Shown: positions 1-9,028 of the stretch, piece after piece
Layout of the letters: every line of letters begins with the position of its first letter
Numbering within the stretch: position 1 is the stretch's first letter
NCBI RefSeq assembly: GCF_000612445.1
Contig: NZ_BALC01000003.1
Coordinates: forward strand, 310,001 to 374,000
Direction: 5' to 3'
DNA length: 64,000 nt
Source: Liquorilactobacillus sucicola DSM 21376 = JCM 15457
GTDB lineage: Bacteria; Bacillota; Bacilli; Lactobacillales; Lactobacillaceae
Position numbers and translations under genes: made by a program
The notes under the pieces: generated by a model
Seen by the model: the letters and a program-made list of their open reading frames with translations, nothing else
What the model was told of the DNA's origin: nothing
Databases searched by the model: none

Positions 1-660
1 GTAGCTTTGTCTGGTTTGGATACTTTGTCACATGCTTTGGAATCTTATGTTTCTGTTATGGCGTCTGACTTCACACGTCCTTGGTCTTTACAGGCAATCA
101 AACTGGTTTTTGAAAATTTGGAAAATTCATATAAGTTTGATCCTAAACATCCAGATTTAGCTGGGGAAACAGCACGTGAAAATATGCATTATGCTGCAAC
201 TTTAGGCGGAATGTCTTTTGCTAATGCATTCTTGGGAATTAATCACTCAATTGCTCATAAAACTGGTGGAGAGTTTGGATTGCCACATGGTTTGGTTATT
301 TCCATCGCAATGCAGCATGTGATTCGTTTTAATGGTGTTGCAGGTAAAGTAAAGCGCACTCCATTCCCTCGCTATGAAGTCTACCGAGCACAAAAGGATT
401 ACGCTGATATTGCGCGCTACTTAGGCTTGTCAGGGAATAACGATGCAGAATTAGTCGAGGCTTTGTGCGATAAGATTGCCACTTTGATGAAGGCAGTTGA
501 AGTCGTACCAACATTGTCGGCTAATGGTGTAACTAAACAGCAATTTGACAGTGCACTTGATAAGCTAGTTGATTTGATTTACAACGATCAGTGTACACCG
601 GCTAATCCAAGACAACCACACCTTGAGGAAATCCGGCAATTGTTGATCGATCAGTTCTAA
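1..660 (+). CDS. adhE: Aldehyde-alcohol dehydrogenase, C-terminal end (5' cut by window)
   Basis: The reading frame is open from base 1, so only the last 219 codons of a much longer gene are present. They match the iron-dependent alcohol dehydrogenase half of bifunctional AdhE, which reduces acetyl-CoA through acetaldehyde to ethanol and regenerates NAD. Visible landmarks are SGLDTLSHALESYVS near the left edge, the RPWSLQAIKLVFENL helix, and the histidine-rich metal site GINHSIAHK...GLPHG at about residues 80-100. The ending EEIRQLLIDQF is typical of the family. A repeat with a strong hairpin follows and probably terminates it. The family call is secure; the N-terminal aldehyde dehydrogenase half lies outside the window and is inferred. 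Confidence 0.93.
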   Translation, partial: VALSGLDTLSHALESYVSVMASDFTRPWSLQAIKLVFENLENSYKFDPKHPDLAGETARENMHYAATLGGMSFANAFLGINHSIAHKTGGEFGLPHGLVISIAMQHVIRFNGVAGKVKRTPFPRYEVYRAQKDYADIARYLGLSGNNDAELVEALCDKIATLMKAVEVVPTLSANGVTKQQFDSALDKLVDLIYNDQCTPANPRQPHLEEIRQLLIDQF

Positions 661-777
661 GGTTAACGTAATAGCCGATAGGTTATGACTGTAGGGTGGC
701 TTTGTCTATATTGGTTTGTGGTTATAAGAAAAAAGCTGACTATTTTGTTTGTTGAGATATAAAGATTAAAATAAAAA

Positions 778-953
778 GGAGCTGTGCCAAAAGTTGAATT
801 TTGGCACAGCTCCTATTTTATTCCGTATGAACGTGTTCCATAAGTCAAAATTCTCCGTCTAACTTCGAATTACTCATAGCAAAGTACTCGCTATGTTCAT
901 AATTTCGAGTTATTACTCAAATTTCCCGACTTATGGCACACTCTCTTTTTTGC
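778..953 (+). repeat. Intergenic repeat copy R1 (terminator hairpin plus palindrome)
   Basis: A near-perfect hairpin at 778-813 (GGAGCTGTGCC...GGCACAGCTCC) followed by TATTTTA can terminate adhE. It is followed by an imperfect palindrome at 838-936 that starts CCATAAGTCAAAATT and ends GACTTATGG, with an inner CATAGC/GCTATG stem. The same arrangement recurs near 11.8, 20.1, 22.9, 40.4 and 61.7 kb, with partial copies elsewhere. Confidence 0.8.
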
Positions 954-1003
954 GTTAATCTATTTTAGAAGTTGACTGTACTTACCAAATAAATGTACGC
1001 ATT

Positions 1004-2632
1004 CTATTTTTCGATGTAAGCTTCTTTAAAATTAAATGCTACACCAGCAGTATTATAAATCACACCTTTAACTTTGCTTTTTAACATCTGTGCTTGTGCT
1101 AATTGATAAAGTGGGGCCACGCCTTGTTCCTTGTTCAATAGCTTTGATGCTGTAACTAAGTCATTCCAGCGCTTATCTGACTTGTTGACATCAGTTGTTT
1201 TAGAAGCTGTGAGTAACTTGTCGTATTCTGGATTTTCCCATTTACCGTTATTGTAAGGATTGTTCTTAGTAAATAAATCCAAGAAGCTGATTGGATCTGA
1301 AAAATCTGCGCCCCAACCTGAAACAACTACATCAAATTGTCCATCGGTTGAACGAGTGATTCTTGTTTTTTTAGGAAGATTCAGAACTGAAACATCGGCA
1401 CCAGGCAAATTTGTTTCTAATTGACTTTGAAGGTAAGTGGCAACGTCTTTATTAGCATCGTCATCATCGCCCAAGAGTGAGAAACTCAACTTTTTGACAC
1501 CTAGTTCTTCTAAGCCTTCCTTCCATAACTTTTGTGCTTTTGCTTTATTATAATTGGCTCCAGTTGTTGTTGCGGCAGCTGCAGTAAAGTCTTGACCTTT
1601 GTGGCTGGACAGTCCCTTTGAAACTACGCTTTTAGATACGAGAGATCCGTTTCCTAAGACTTTGTTGACAAGTTGCTGCCGATCAATGGCGTAAGAGATC
1701 GCTTCACGAATTTTTTTGTTTTGGAATTCTTTCTTCGTTTGATTGAACTCTAAGTAGTTTGAACGCGATTGTTTTAATGAAACAAATTCCTTATTATTAC
1801 TTAGCTGCTTGGCTTGTTCAGCATTCAGATATGTTTCGTCCAGTTTGTCATCTTGATAGAGATTATATGAAGTAGTCGGACTCTTAGCAACTTGGAAAGA
1901 AATATCAGCTAAATTAACGTTTTTCTTATCCCAGTAATTCTTGTTCTTAACTAACTTCCATTTTAAGTTAGAACCAGTCCACTCAGTCATTTTATACGGA
2001 CCGTTATAAACCATATATTTAGCTGAGGTACCATATTTTGAGCCAAATTTTTCGACAGCTTTTTGATTTTGCGGGAAGAATGGAGTAAAGCCCATTAAAA
2101 GCTTGAAGTATGGCAGTTCTTTATCCAAAGCAACGACTAATTTGTATTTACCGACAGCCTTCACACCTAATGCAGATACAGGCTTTTTCCCAGCTGTAAC
2201 ATCAGCAGCATTTTTAATTCCTTCGAAGATATATGCATACTCAGAAGCTGTTTTAGGAGCGACAGTTCTGCGCCAAGAATAGACAAAGTCAGCTGCAGTT
2301 ACGGGATCGCCATTTGACCATTTACTGTTTTTTCGCAGGTCAAAAGTATATTTTAGGCCATTATCCGATACTTGAGTTTTGGTGGCTAGACCAGGTTCGA
2401 CTTTGCTGTCTTTTCCAAGTCGATACAGACCTTCAGTACTATTAGCTATCATGTCTGAACTTACAGTATCGACAACTTTGGAAACATCCAACGTTTGCAG
2501 TTCTGAAGGTTCTGACCAGCGTAGTGTTTGGTTAGTTGCGGCCTGACTAGTTTTCTTAGAACCACAGGCACCAAGAGCTAAACCGCAGGCTGTAAAAACA
2601 ACTGACGTAGATAAAACTTTTTTCCAATTCAC
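1004..2632 (-). CDS. Oligopeptide ABC transporter substrate-binding lipoprotein (OppA/SBP_bac_5 family)
   Basis: A 542-residue extracellular solute-binding protein of the peptide/nickel family. The signal peptide ends in a lipobox, LGAC, with the lipidated cysteine at residue 23, so it should be anchored to the outer face of the membrane. The family core is clear: WSEPSELQTLD at the mature N terminus, LRKNSKWSNGDPVTAADFVYSW at about 100-120, and REAISYAIDRQQLV in the middle. Family members capture peptides for an OppBCDF permease. No permease or ATPase genes are adjacent, so this is an orphan binding protein that must share a transporter encoded elsewhere. It is read from a promoter at 2948-2975 through a long structured leader containing a leader peptide and a terminator, so expression is probably set by attenuation. 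The ligand is not predictable. Confidence 0.92.
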   Translation of the reverse strand: MNWKKVLSTSVVFTACGLALGACGSKKTSQAATNQTLRWSEPSELQTLDVSKVVDTVSSDMIANSTEGLYRLGKDSKVEPGLATKTQVSDNGLKYTFDLRKNSKWSNGDPVTAADFVYSWRRTVAPKTASEYAYIFEGIKNAADVTAGKKPVSALGVKAVGKYKLVVALDKELPYFKLLMGFTPFFPQNQKAVEKFGSKYGTSAKYMVYNGPYKMTEWTGSNLKWKLVKNKNYWDKKNVNLADISFQVAKSPTTSYNLYQDDKLDETYLNAEQAKQLSNNKEFVSLKQSRSNYLEFNQTKKEFQNKKIREAISYAIDRQQLVNKVLGNGSLVSKSVVSKGLSSHKGQDFTAAAATTTGANYNKAKAQKLWKEGLEELGVKKLSFSLLGDDDDANKDVATYLQSQLETNLPGADVSVLNLPKKTRITRSTDGQFDVVVSGWGADFSDPISFLDLFTKNNPYNNGKWENPEYDKLLTASKTTDVNKSDKRWNDLVTASKLLNKEQGVAPLYQLAQAQMLKSKVKGVIYNTAGVAFNFKEAYIEK

Positions 2633-2673
2633 AAAAATTCCTCCTCAAGGGCATACGACCTTTTATGAAATCG

Positions 2674-2820
2674 AAAAAAAGACCCACCGTGCAGATTCAT
2701 GCAGGTGGGTGTTATACAATACTATTTTGACGACCCACCGCCTCAAGAATTTCTTCCGCGCGATGGGTCTAATTTCTGGTTTGTTAAAAAGCCGAGACAT
2801 TAGATGACACATCGCGCGTG
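2674..2820 (-). promoter_or_regulatory. Transcription attenuator upstream of the peptide-binding protein gene
   Basis: On the minus strand the leader has five complementary segments. Segment 1 (2818-2806, CGCGCGATGTGTC) can pair with segment 2 (2769-2756, GACCCATCGCGCGG) with one mismatch. Segment 2 can pair with segment 3 (2741-2731, GCGGTGGGTCG). Segment 3 can pair with segment 4 (about 2710-2701, ACCCACCTGC). Segments 4 and 5 form a strong terminator (ACCCACC-TGCA...TGCA-C-GGTGGGT) with seven U at 2680-2674. Segment 1 lies inside the last third of the leader ORF, so ribosome position could decide the fold. This is the classical amino-acid attenuator layout. The direction of the response is not resolved. 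Confidence 0.7.
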
Positions 2821-2894
2821 CTAATAATGACTTGGCTAATAATTATGGCTGTTAAACAAGAAAATACAAAATTATGTAAGTACGGCATGATCAT
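2784..2894 (-). CDS. Candidate 36-residue leader peptide of the attenuator
   Basis: A short ORF (ATG at 2894, TAA at 2786-2784) with a very strong Shine-Dalgarno (GAGGGGGG) four bases upstream. The peptide begins MIMPYLHNFVF and contains the isoleucine clusters AIII (residues 16-19) and VII (22-24), then STRDVSSNVSAF. Stalling at the second Ile pair would place the ribosome over attenuator segment 1. The isoleucine enrichment suggests a response to isoleucine or branched-chain amino-acid supply. It is shorter than usual gene callers accept. No homologue is claimed; the reading as a leader peptide rests on position, ribosome site and codon content. Confidence 0.6.
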   Translation of the reverse strand: MIMPYLHNFVFSCLTAIIISQVIISTRDVSSNVSAF

Positions 2895-2947
2895 CTAACC
2901 CCCCTCTATTTTTTAGCTGCATAACAGCTTTTTTAACGAATAATTAC

Positions 2948-2975
2948 AGTATAGCTATTTTAAAATAAAAAGCAA
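2948..2975 (-). promoter_or_regulatory. Promoter for the leader peptide and peptide-binding protein
   Basis: On the minus strand TTGCTT (2975-2970) and TATACT (2953-2948) are separated by 16 bases, about 55 bases upstream of the leader ORF start. This is a plausible sigma-A promoter. Confidence 0.5.
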
Positions 2976-3143
2976 CAGAAAGTTTTTACTTTTTAGCTGA
3001 TACTTATTAAAATCAGTTAATATTCGCGGATTTAAGCATTTCTGACAACTTAGCTAACTTAACTAATTTCTAAAGTTAATATAGAGATTGTCTTATTAGT
3101 AAACCAAATTGCAAGGCATGACGAATTTTATGATATTAACAAT

Positions 3144-3158
3144 AGTAAGCGATTACAT
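3144..3158 (+). promoter_or_regulatory. Catabolite-responsive element (cre) of the sorbitol operon
   Basis: AGTAAGCGATTACAT resembles the CcpA target TGWNANCGNTNNCA with a mismatch at the first base. It lies 44 bases upstream of the first gut gene, which fits glucose repression of a sorbitol operon. Confidence 0.6.
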
Positions 3159-3201
3159 TATGCTTTGAGTGTAAGAAAAATTAAGTCAGGAGTGATTGAA
3201 T

Positions 3202-4005
3202 ATGGCAGAAGACTGGTTAAAATTAGCTGATAAGGTGATTATTGTTACAGGTGGATCATCTGGTATTGGAGATGCGATCGTTAGAGAATTGATAGGGCAC
3301 GGTGCAAACGTTGTTAATGCAGATTTAAAGGCGGGGAACTACGAAAATCCTAAGTTGATATTTAAAAAAACTGATGTGACTTCGAAGGTAGATGTTAAAG
3401 AAGTTGTTGAAAAAACAATTGAAAAATTTGAACGAATAGATGGTTTAGTCAATAATGCAGGTATCAATCTTCCGCGCCTTCTTGTTGATCTGAAAAAAAC
3501 AGGGGGAAATTATGAATTAAGTGAAGGTGATTTTGAAAAAATGTTCGCCGTGAACGTAAAGAGCGTTTATCTCATGTCGCAATTTGTCGGGCGGTATATG
3601 GCTAAACAAAAAAGCGGGGTTATCGTAAACATGTCTTCAGAAGCCGGTTTAGAGGGTTCGCAAGGGCAAAGTATATATGCAGGAACTAAAGGGGCAATAA
3701 ATGCGCTGACACGTTCATGGGCAAAAGAACTTGGTGAATACAATATACGTGTAGTGGGTGTAGCTCCGGGAATCATGGAAGCAACTGGGTTGAGAACTCG
3801 AGTTTATGAAGAGGCTTTAGCTTATTCACGACATAAAACGGTGGAAGACATCAGGGCGGGGTATAAGAGTACGACAACGACACCGTTGGGTAGAAGCGGA
3901 CATCTATATGAAGTCGCAGACCTTGTAAGTTATTTCTTATCTGAACGCGCAAGTTACATCACTGGAGTTACAACAAACGTAGCGGGAGGCAAATCAAGAG
4001 GGTAA
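3202..4005 (+). CDS. gutF: Sorbitol-6-phosphate 2-dehydrogenase
   Basis: A 267-residue classical short-chain dehydrogenase that oxidises sorbitol-6-phosphate to fructose-6-phosphate with NAD. Motifs are the nucleotide site TGGSSGIG (residues 16-23), NNAG (84-87), the serine at about 145 and the catalytic Y159-AGT-K163. I chose the ATG at 3202 because AGGAG lies 10 bases upstream; a TTG at 3196 is too close to that site. It is the first gene of a run with the same order as the Lactobacillus casei gut operon (gutF-R-M-C-B-A), six bases before the regulator gene. The substrate is inferred from the operon; the SDR fold is certain. Confidence 0.9.
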   Translation: MAEDWLKLADKVIIVTGGSSGIGDAIVRELIGHGANVVNADLKAGNYENPKLIFKKTDVTSKVDVKEVVEKTIEKFERIDGLVNNAGINLPRLLVDLKKTGGNYELSEGDFEKMFAVNVKSVYLMSQFVGRYMAKQKSGVIVNMSSEAGLEGSQGQSIYAGTKGAINALTRSWAKELGEYNIRVVGVAPGIMEATGLRTRVYEEALAYSRHKTVEDIRAGYKSTTTTPLGRSGHLYEVADLVSYFLSERASYITGVTTNVAGGKSRG

Positions 4006-4010
4006 AAGGA

Positions 4011-5877
4011 ATGGTGCAATTGGATAGTCAGGGATTTAGATTATTAAGGTACTTTATTGTTAACGATTCAATAACGATTGATGAGCTGGTTGCAAATGAG
4101 CACGTATCAAGAAGAACTATGATGAAGTACATTCAGGAACTGAATGATGATTTGAATGGGATTGCACAGATCCATAAGAAAAGACAAAGGTATTACATCC
4201 AGGTCAACGACTATCAACAATTGGCTAAAGTGCAAACGGGACAGTTAAAAAGAAATTTAGATTTCAACGACGCTAATAAGAGATACGCGTATATTATCGA
4301 TCGTCTGATGCAGGCAGATGAGTATATTACACTTGATGATTTAGCTGAAGCATTGATGGTTAGCCGGACAACTTTGAATAGAGATATTAAGGATTTACGG
4401 AATAAGTTGCGTGAATATCAAGCAGAAATATTTTCAATGACCAGCAACGGAATAAAGTTAAAAGTTTCCGAAGAGTATAGAGTACCACTTCTCATTGAAA
4501 ACTTTGTTTATGATTATTATCCGACACAATTGTTAGCAAATATTGAAAGACGCACAAACTTGAAAACACTGTATAAAGAATTTCATATTGAGACACAGAT
4601 ACAGTTGCAATTTGAAAAAAAGATTACATCTCTTTACTTGGCAATTCAAGCCGGATATAGAATAAAACACAAAATCCCTTTTTTTCAGAGGTTGTGGCGC
4701 GATGGCAAGGCAATAAGTGCTTTAAGCAGCACTTTTGAGCTGATAATTGGCACGAAATTAACAAGGTTTGAATGCGATTACCTTTTAGCACCGTTAACCT
4801 TTAAAGCAAACAATCTTCTTTCTAAGGAGCGGGTCGAAAAGCAGCTAGCACAAAACTATCACATCTTTGAACTTGTAGAAGAAAGCAGTACTTTTGATGC
4901 AGCACTTGATTTTAAGCATATCTATGAACAGATAAAATATCATTTTCTTTTTTTAATAAATAGATCTCTTTTTCATTTTAAAGTGCCAACGATTCTGCCA
5001 GATAATCTTGTAGAGCAATACCCACTAGCGAATGATTTAGCGTTGCTGACGGTTCGTGTACTGGAGAGGCACTTTAACGTAAGTATTGATAGAGTTGAAA
5101 TTAGTTATTTAGCTATCTACTTTGAAATGGAGTTGGAAGAAAATAAGTCTGGCCCTTCGCAGATATTAGAGGTTGCGATTGTTGGGCAAATTGGCGAAAG
5201 TGTCATTCGCTTTATTCGACATCGCTTGCAGGATATTTTTGAAGATGAAATAGCAGTAACTTTTTTTAAGAATACGGAGCAGTTGAACAAACAGAATACA
5301 CACTATCTGCTTATTTTTTCAGACAAGCCAATCAAGTATCATGATCAAGCAACTCCTGTTGTCAGAATTAGTGCAGCCTTCAGAGCCAACGAATTGAGAA
5401 ATAAACTGCAGGTTTCATTTATCGAAAAAGCTATTGTGAATAAACAGTGCGAATTCACGTATAAAAAAATGGATAGTAAAGATGGTTACTTGCGAGCAAC
5501 AAAAAAAAGTGATTCAAGCCAAGATTAAAAGTGGAAGCTTAAGTGCAGATTTCCTTAAGTCTTGGGAAAAAAGAGAACGACAAGGATCTAATGTTTTTGA
5601 AAATGGAATCGCAATCCCGCATGTTGTGGATAACTCCGACAATGAGCGCATATTATTAAACATTGGTGTTTTTGATACAGATGTTAAATATCAAGATAGA
5701 AAAGTTAGAATTGTATTTCTTATTGGAATACCGCAAAAACTTAATCATCAGCTAAACAAGGTTTTAACCCAAGTTTACGATCTGGTTTTTGCAGTGGCTA
5801 ATAATCGAAATATTTATAATAATATTTTAGATTATGACCAGCAGCGGGCATTAACACAGATAACGGAGGGGATCTAA
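4011..5877 (+). pseudogene. gutR: Sorbitol operon transcriptional regulator GutR (frameshifted at an A8 run)
   Basis: A PTS-controlled regulator of about 620 residues, read here in two frames. The first frame (4011-5528) carries two N-terminal helix-turn-helix units, two PRD domains (histidines to be phosphorylated by the PTS) and an EIIB-like segment. The second frame (from 5482) supplies the C-terminal EIIA-like domain with NGIAIPHV as the phosphohistidine motif. The frames meet at eight A residues at 5501-5508; seven A would give one continuous protein reading ATKKVIQAK. So the gene either carries a +1 error or uses polymerase slippage on the A run. The family activates the gut operon when sorbitol is present. 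It sits between gutF and gutM with no gaps. Confidence 0.85.
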
Positions 5878-6384
5878 ATGTCAATTATGTTTTGGATAGG
5901 CTTTTTTCTGGTAATGGCATTTTTGCTCCAGGGATTTTTGGGGTTTCTGCAGATTAAAAACTTTTCAGTGAATTTTGGTGATTTAAGAAAAAAGGGGAAG
6001 GTTTTGATTGGAAAGAATCCTAAAAGAATACGTTCTGGAAGCTTGATCTTGATGGCCATTGACAAAGAAGGAAGCATAAAAGAAGCCCGAATAATGAAAG
6101 GGGTTACGGTCTTTGCTAAGTTCAAGCAATTAAAAAAACTTCAGAATATGAATGTAGTCGAGGTAGCAGCTAATCATCAAATTATAAGTAGTTTTGATAA
6201 GCTGACACAGCAATGTATTTTAAATGCTTATCGAAATTATATTAATTTTAAAACTGGAAAACTTACGACAGAAGACCTTGACACCAGTGTCAACATCTTC
6301 TCGATGCCAATTTTGGAGAAGATTAAGATACAAAGTATGCAAATTGCAAGATTTGTCAAACGAAATTTCATTCGAGAAAAATAG
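5878..6384 (+). CDS. gutM: Sorbitol operon accessory regulator GutM
   Basis: A 168-residue protein with one N-terminal membrane helix (about residues 4-23, MFWIGFFLVMAFLLQGFLGF) followed by a basic cytoplasmic domain. It matches the GutM/SrlM family, an activator-like accessory factor encoded in gut/srl operons. Its ATG directly follows the gutR stop codon (TAAATG), so translation is probably coupled. It lies just before the EIIC gene, as in L. casei. How GutM works biochemically is not well established; the family call rests on sequence style, length and position. Confidence 0.85.
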   Translation: MSIMFWIGFFLVMAFLLQGFLGFLQIKNFSVNFGDLRKKGKVLIGKNPKRIRSGSLILMAIDKEGSIKEARIMKGVTVFAKFKQLKKLQNMNVVEVAANHQIISSFDKLTQQCILNAYRNYINFKTGKLTTEDLDTSVNIFSMPILEKIKIQSMQIARFVKRNFIREK

Positions 6385-6399
6385 AAGGAGTGACAAAAG

Positions 6400-6951
6400 A
6401 TGAAATATATTACTGATTTTGCCTCGGGGTTTATGGGCTTGTTCCAAACGGGTGCCAAAACTTTTATCGGTTGGATGTCTTCAATCGTGCCAGTGGTGCT
6501 GCTGCTCCTCGTTTTGATGAACACTATAATTGCTTTTTTGGGAGAAGAAAGAATGGAAAAACTGGCCAAATCTTCTTCAAAGAATGTTTTTACGCGGTAT
6601 ATGCTACTACCTTTTCTAGCAGCTTTCATGTTAGGAAATCCAATGTCTTTTACATTAGGACGTTTTATGCCAGAGTTTTATAAACCGAGTTACTACGCAG
6701 CGTTGGCTCAATTTAATCATACTAGTAATGGTGTGTTTCCACATATAAATCCCGGCGAACTATTTATCTGGTTAGGGATTGCCCAAGGAGTTCAAAAACT
6801 TGGTTTGAATAGTATGGACTTGGCGATCCGGTATTTGCTCGTCGGGTTGATTATGAATTTTATCGGGGGCTGGGTCACGGATTATACTACTGCATATGTT
6901 TGTCGGACAAGCGGTGTTAAACTCTCCAAGGAAGTCAACCTATCCAAATAA
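6400..6951 (+). CDS. gutC: PTS sorbitol-specific EIIC component
   Basis: A 183-residue membrane protein of the glucitol/sorbitol EIIC2 family (SrlA type). It begins MKYITDFASGFMGLFQTGAKTF and shows at least four hydrophobic segments and a conserved HINPGELFIWLGIAQGVQ loop. It forms the first part of the sugar channel and works with the EIIBC subunit encoded next. AAGGAG precedes the start by eight bases. The gene ends one base before the next open frame, typical of a co-translated operon. Confidence 0.92.
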   Translation: MKYITDFASGFMGLFQTGAKTFIGWMSSIVPVVLLLLVLMNTIIAFLGEERMEKLAKSSSKNVFTRYMLLPFLAAFMLGNPMSFTLGRFMPEFYKPSYYAALAQFNHTSNGVFPHINPGELFIWLGIAQGVQKLGLNSMDLAIRYLLVGLIMNFIGGWVTDYTTAYVCRTSGVKLSKEVNLSK

Positions 6952-6978
6952 TTGAAAAAGACTAAGGGGGAAGCAACT

Positions 6979-7983
6979 ATGGCATGGAAAAGCATAAAAA
7001 TAGAGCGCGGTACAGGCGGTTGGGGTGGACCACTGATCATTACTCCGACAAAACAAAAGCATAAATTTATTTATGTGACAGGTGGTAATAAGCCAAATAT
7101 TGTGGATAAAATAGCTGATTTGACCGGTATGGAAGCTATTGATGGTTTTAAAACATCTATTCCAGATGATGAAATAGCGCTGGCGGTTATTGATTGTGGT
7201 GGAACTTTACGTTGTGGAATCTATCCTAAAAAGGGAATCCTCACAGTCAATGTTCTACCAACAGGAAAAAGTGGTCCATTGGCAAAATTTATTACGCCTG
7301 AGCTTTATGTCTCTAATGTTGGTCTTAACCAGATCAAACTTGCAACTGATGAGCAAGGCGCTGTGCATGAAACGGAAACAGATACGGAAACTGCAAGTTC
7401 CGAGTCTAAATATGATAGTCAAAAGACGATTACACAACAGATGGAACACAAAGGATTTATCGCTAAGATCGGCATTGGAGCCGGCAAAGTCGTTGCCACT
7501 TTTAATCAAGCGGCTAAAGATTCAGTCCAAACGGTAATTAATACAATTATCCCATTTATGGCTTTTGTGGCACTATTGATCGGTATTATACAAGGGTCTG
7601 GAATCGGAAAAATATTTGCGAAGTTAATGACACCATTAGCGGGTAATGTTTGGGGATTGATGATTATGGGGTTCATATGTTCGTTGCCATTTTTGTCACC
7701 GTTATTAGGGCCTGGCGCAGTAATCGGTCAAGTTATTGGAACGCTAATCGGAGTTGAAATAGGGAAGGGTAATATTGCTCCGCAATTTGCATTACCGGCT
7801 TTGTTCGCTATCAACACACAGAATGCCTGTGATTTTATTCCCGTAGGTCTTGGTTTAGAGGAAGCCGAATCGAAAACAGTTGAGGTTGGTGTTCCGTCAG
7901 TCCTGTATTCAAGATTTTTGAATGGTGTTCCGCGTGTTTTTGTTGCATGGCTTGCTAGTTTTGGACTTTATGCAGGTAAATAG
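6979..7983 (+). CDS. gutB: PTS sorbitol-specific EIIBC component
   Basis: A 334-residue protein with an N-terminal EIIB domain and a C-terminal membrane EIIC1 domain (SrlE type). The phosphorylated cysteine lies in [13 protein letters not shown] at about residues 65-77. A linker rich in T, E and S follows, then hydrophobic segments with [20 protein letters not shown] and an [18 protein letters not shown] motif. I place the start at the ATG at 6979, which has AGGGGG nine bases upstream, rather than an upstream in-frame TTG at 6952. It transfers phosphate from GutA to sorbitol during uptake. Confidence 0.92.
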   Translation: MAWKSIKIERGTGGWGGPLIITPTKQKHKFIYVTGGNKPNIVDKIADLTGMEAIDGFKTSIPDDEIALAVIDCGGTLRCGIYPKKGILTVNVLPTGKSGPLAKFITPELYVSNVGLNQIKLATDEQGAVHETETDTETASSESKYDSQKTITQQMEHKGFIAKIGIGAGKVVATFNQAAKDSVQTVINTIIPFMAFVALLIGIIQGSGIGKIFAKLMTPLAGNVWGLMIMGFICSLPFLSPLLGPGAVIGQVIGTLIGVEIGKGNIAPQFALPALFAINTQNACDFIPVGLGLEEAESKTVEVGVPSVLYSRFLNGVPRVFVAWLASFGLYAGK

Positions 7984-8007
7984 TAGTTTTAGATGGAGAT
8001 GAGGAGA

Positions 8008-8400
8008 ATGAAAACAAGTGAAAAGATTGTGTACAAAACAAAGGTAAATGAAGTCGGCAGTGAAGCAAAAGGATTTAGAGATATCCAGATGTTAATCTTA
8101 TTTGGAAATGAGGCCCCGGATGCATTGCGTTCTTCATGCTACATTATTGATGTGAATAGAGTCGACGAGAATATCACTACAGGAATGCTCTTGGCAATAG
8201 ATGGGAAAAAATATAAGATCACCGCAGTTGGCAATGAAGTCCAAAATAATCTCACAAACTTGGGACATATCGCGATTAGTTTTACCGGAACAACTGTGGC
8301 CGAGTTACCGGGGACATTATATGTCGAAAAAGGAGACTATCCAGAACTTAACGTGAATACACAGATTGAGATTCTTGATTTAAAAGGAAAAGCCGAGTGA
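8008..8400 (+). CDS. gutA: PTS sorbitol-specific EIIA component
   Basis: A soluble EIIA of the glucitol family, about 130 residues. The core MLILFGNEAPDALRSSCYII and the late HIAISFTGTTVAELPGTLYV segment fit SrlB/GutA; the latter region lies after the conserved histidine in NLGHIAI. Three in-frame ATG codons are available (7993, 7999, 8008); I prefer 8008 because GGAG at 7995-7998 gives a nine-base spacing. It is the last gene of the operon. No strong hairpin is visible immediately after it. Confidence 0.88.
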   Translation: MKTSEKIVYKTKVNEVGSEAKGFRDIQMLILFGNEAPDALRSSCYIIDVNRVDENITTGMLLAIDGKKYKITAVGNEVQNNLTNLGHIAISFTGTTVAELPGTLYVEKGDYPELNVNTQIEILDLKGKAE

Positions 8401-8594
8401 AACACATTTTTAAAAAAAATAAGCTGGCTAGTATTTTTGATTTTTGAGTAAAATGGGTACGAAGGTTACATTATTTCCCAATTTCTTGTTGTAAGTTTAC
8501 AGTATGCGAATTAATATATTTCAGTGCCCAGCTTCTTACTGTGCGAGCACAGAATTTGACGAATATTACACGCCCGTTTTTGTAAAAATATCAC

Positions 8595-8623
8595 TTGACT
8601 TTTGATGCGTTTTACAGAATAAT
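8595..8623 (+). promoter_or_regulatory. Promoter of the brnQ leader
   Basis: TTGACT at 8595-8600 and AATAAT at 8618-8623 with a 17-base spacer. The predicted transcript starts just before the T-box RNA. Confidence 0.65.
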
Positions 8624-8644
8624 AAGTTTTAACTTAATAATCGA

Positions 8645-8946
8645 GTAAGATACGTTGAGAAGAAGGAACAGTATCGTCGGCTTGTATAGAGAATATTCAT
8701 AAAGGTGAAAGAATATCTAGTTGAGTGCTGTTTGTAGTCTTTGAGTAGCGGTAACGAAAAGCAAAAGCTTTAGTTGCCGATGTGCGCACCCATTAAAGTG
8801 CCAATGCATCGCTCTTTGAAGTCTAAGAGCCGCGCATGAGAGATCAGGTTTTACAGTCTATTTTAGAGATGTAACCTGGTAATAAAGGTGGTACCGCGTT
8901 AAGAGCTCCTTGAAATTATTTCGAGGGCGTTTTTTTGTTGCCACAA
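8645..8946 (+). promoter_or_regulatory. T-box riboswitch controlling brnQ
   Basis: The invariant T-box sequence AAAGGTGGTACCGCG is at about 8884-8898, followed by a terminator hairpin (GAGCTCCTTGAAAT...ATTTCGAGGGC) and a seven-T run near 8932-8938. A large stem I domain lies upstream. In the probable specifier loop near 8711-8720, GAATATCTAG contains ATC (8715-8717), an isoleucine codon that fits the downstream transporter. The T-box identity is firm; the specifier assignment is tentative. Uncharged tRNA would favour antitermination and so transport. Confidence 0.9.
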
Positions 8947-9028
8947 TAACAGGGGAAGATGATAAAAAATAAATTTTAAGACTTAAAATAACTGTAAAAC
9001 TTTTAATTACGAGAGGGAGATTTTTACT

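Noticed and set aside
2674-2770. Lysine, SAM or T-box riboswitch for the peptide-binding protein
   Set aside because: No T-box GGTGG-type motif with a specifier domain and no recognisable aptamer core was found; the leader ORF with alternative stems explains the region better.
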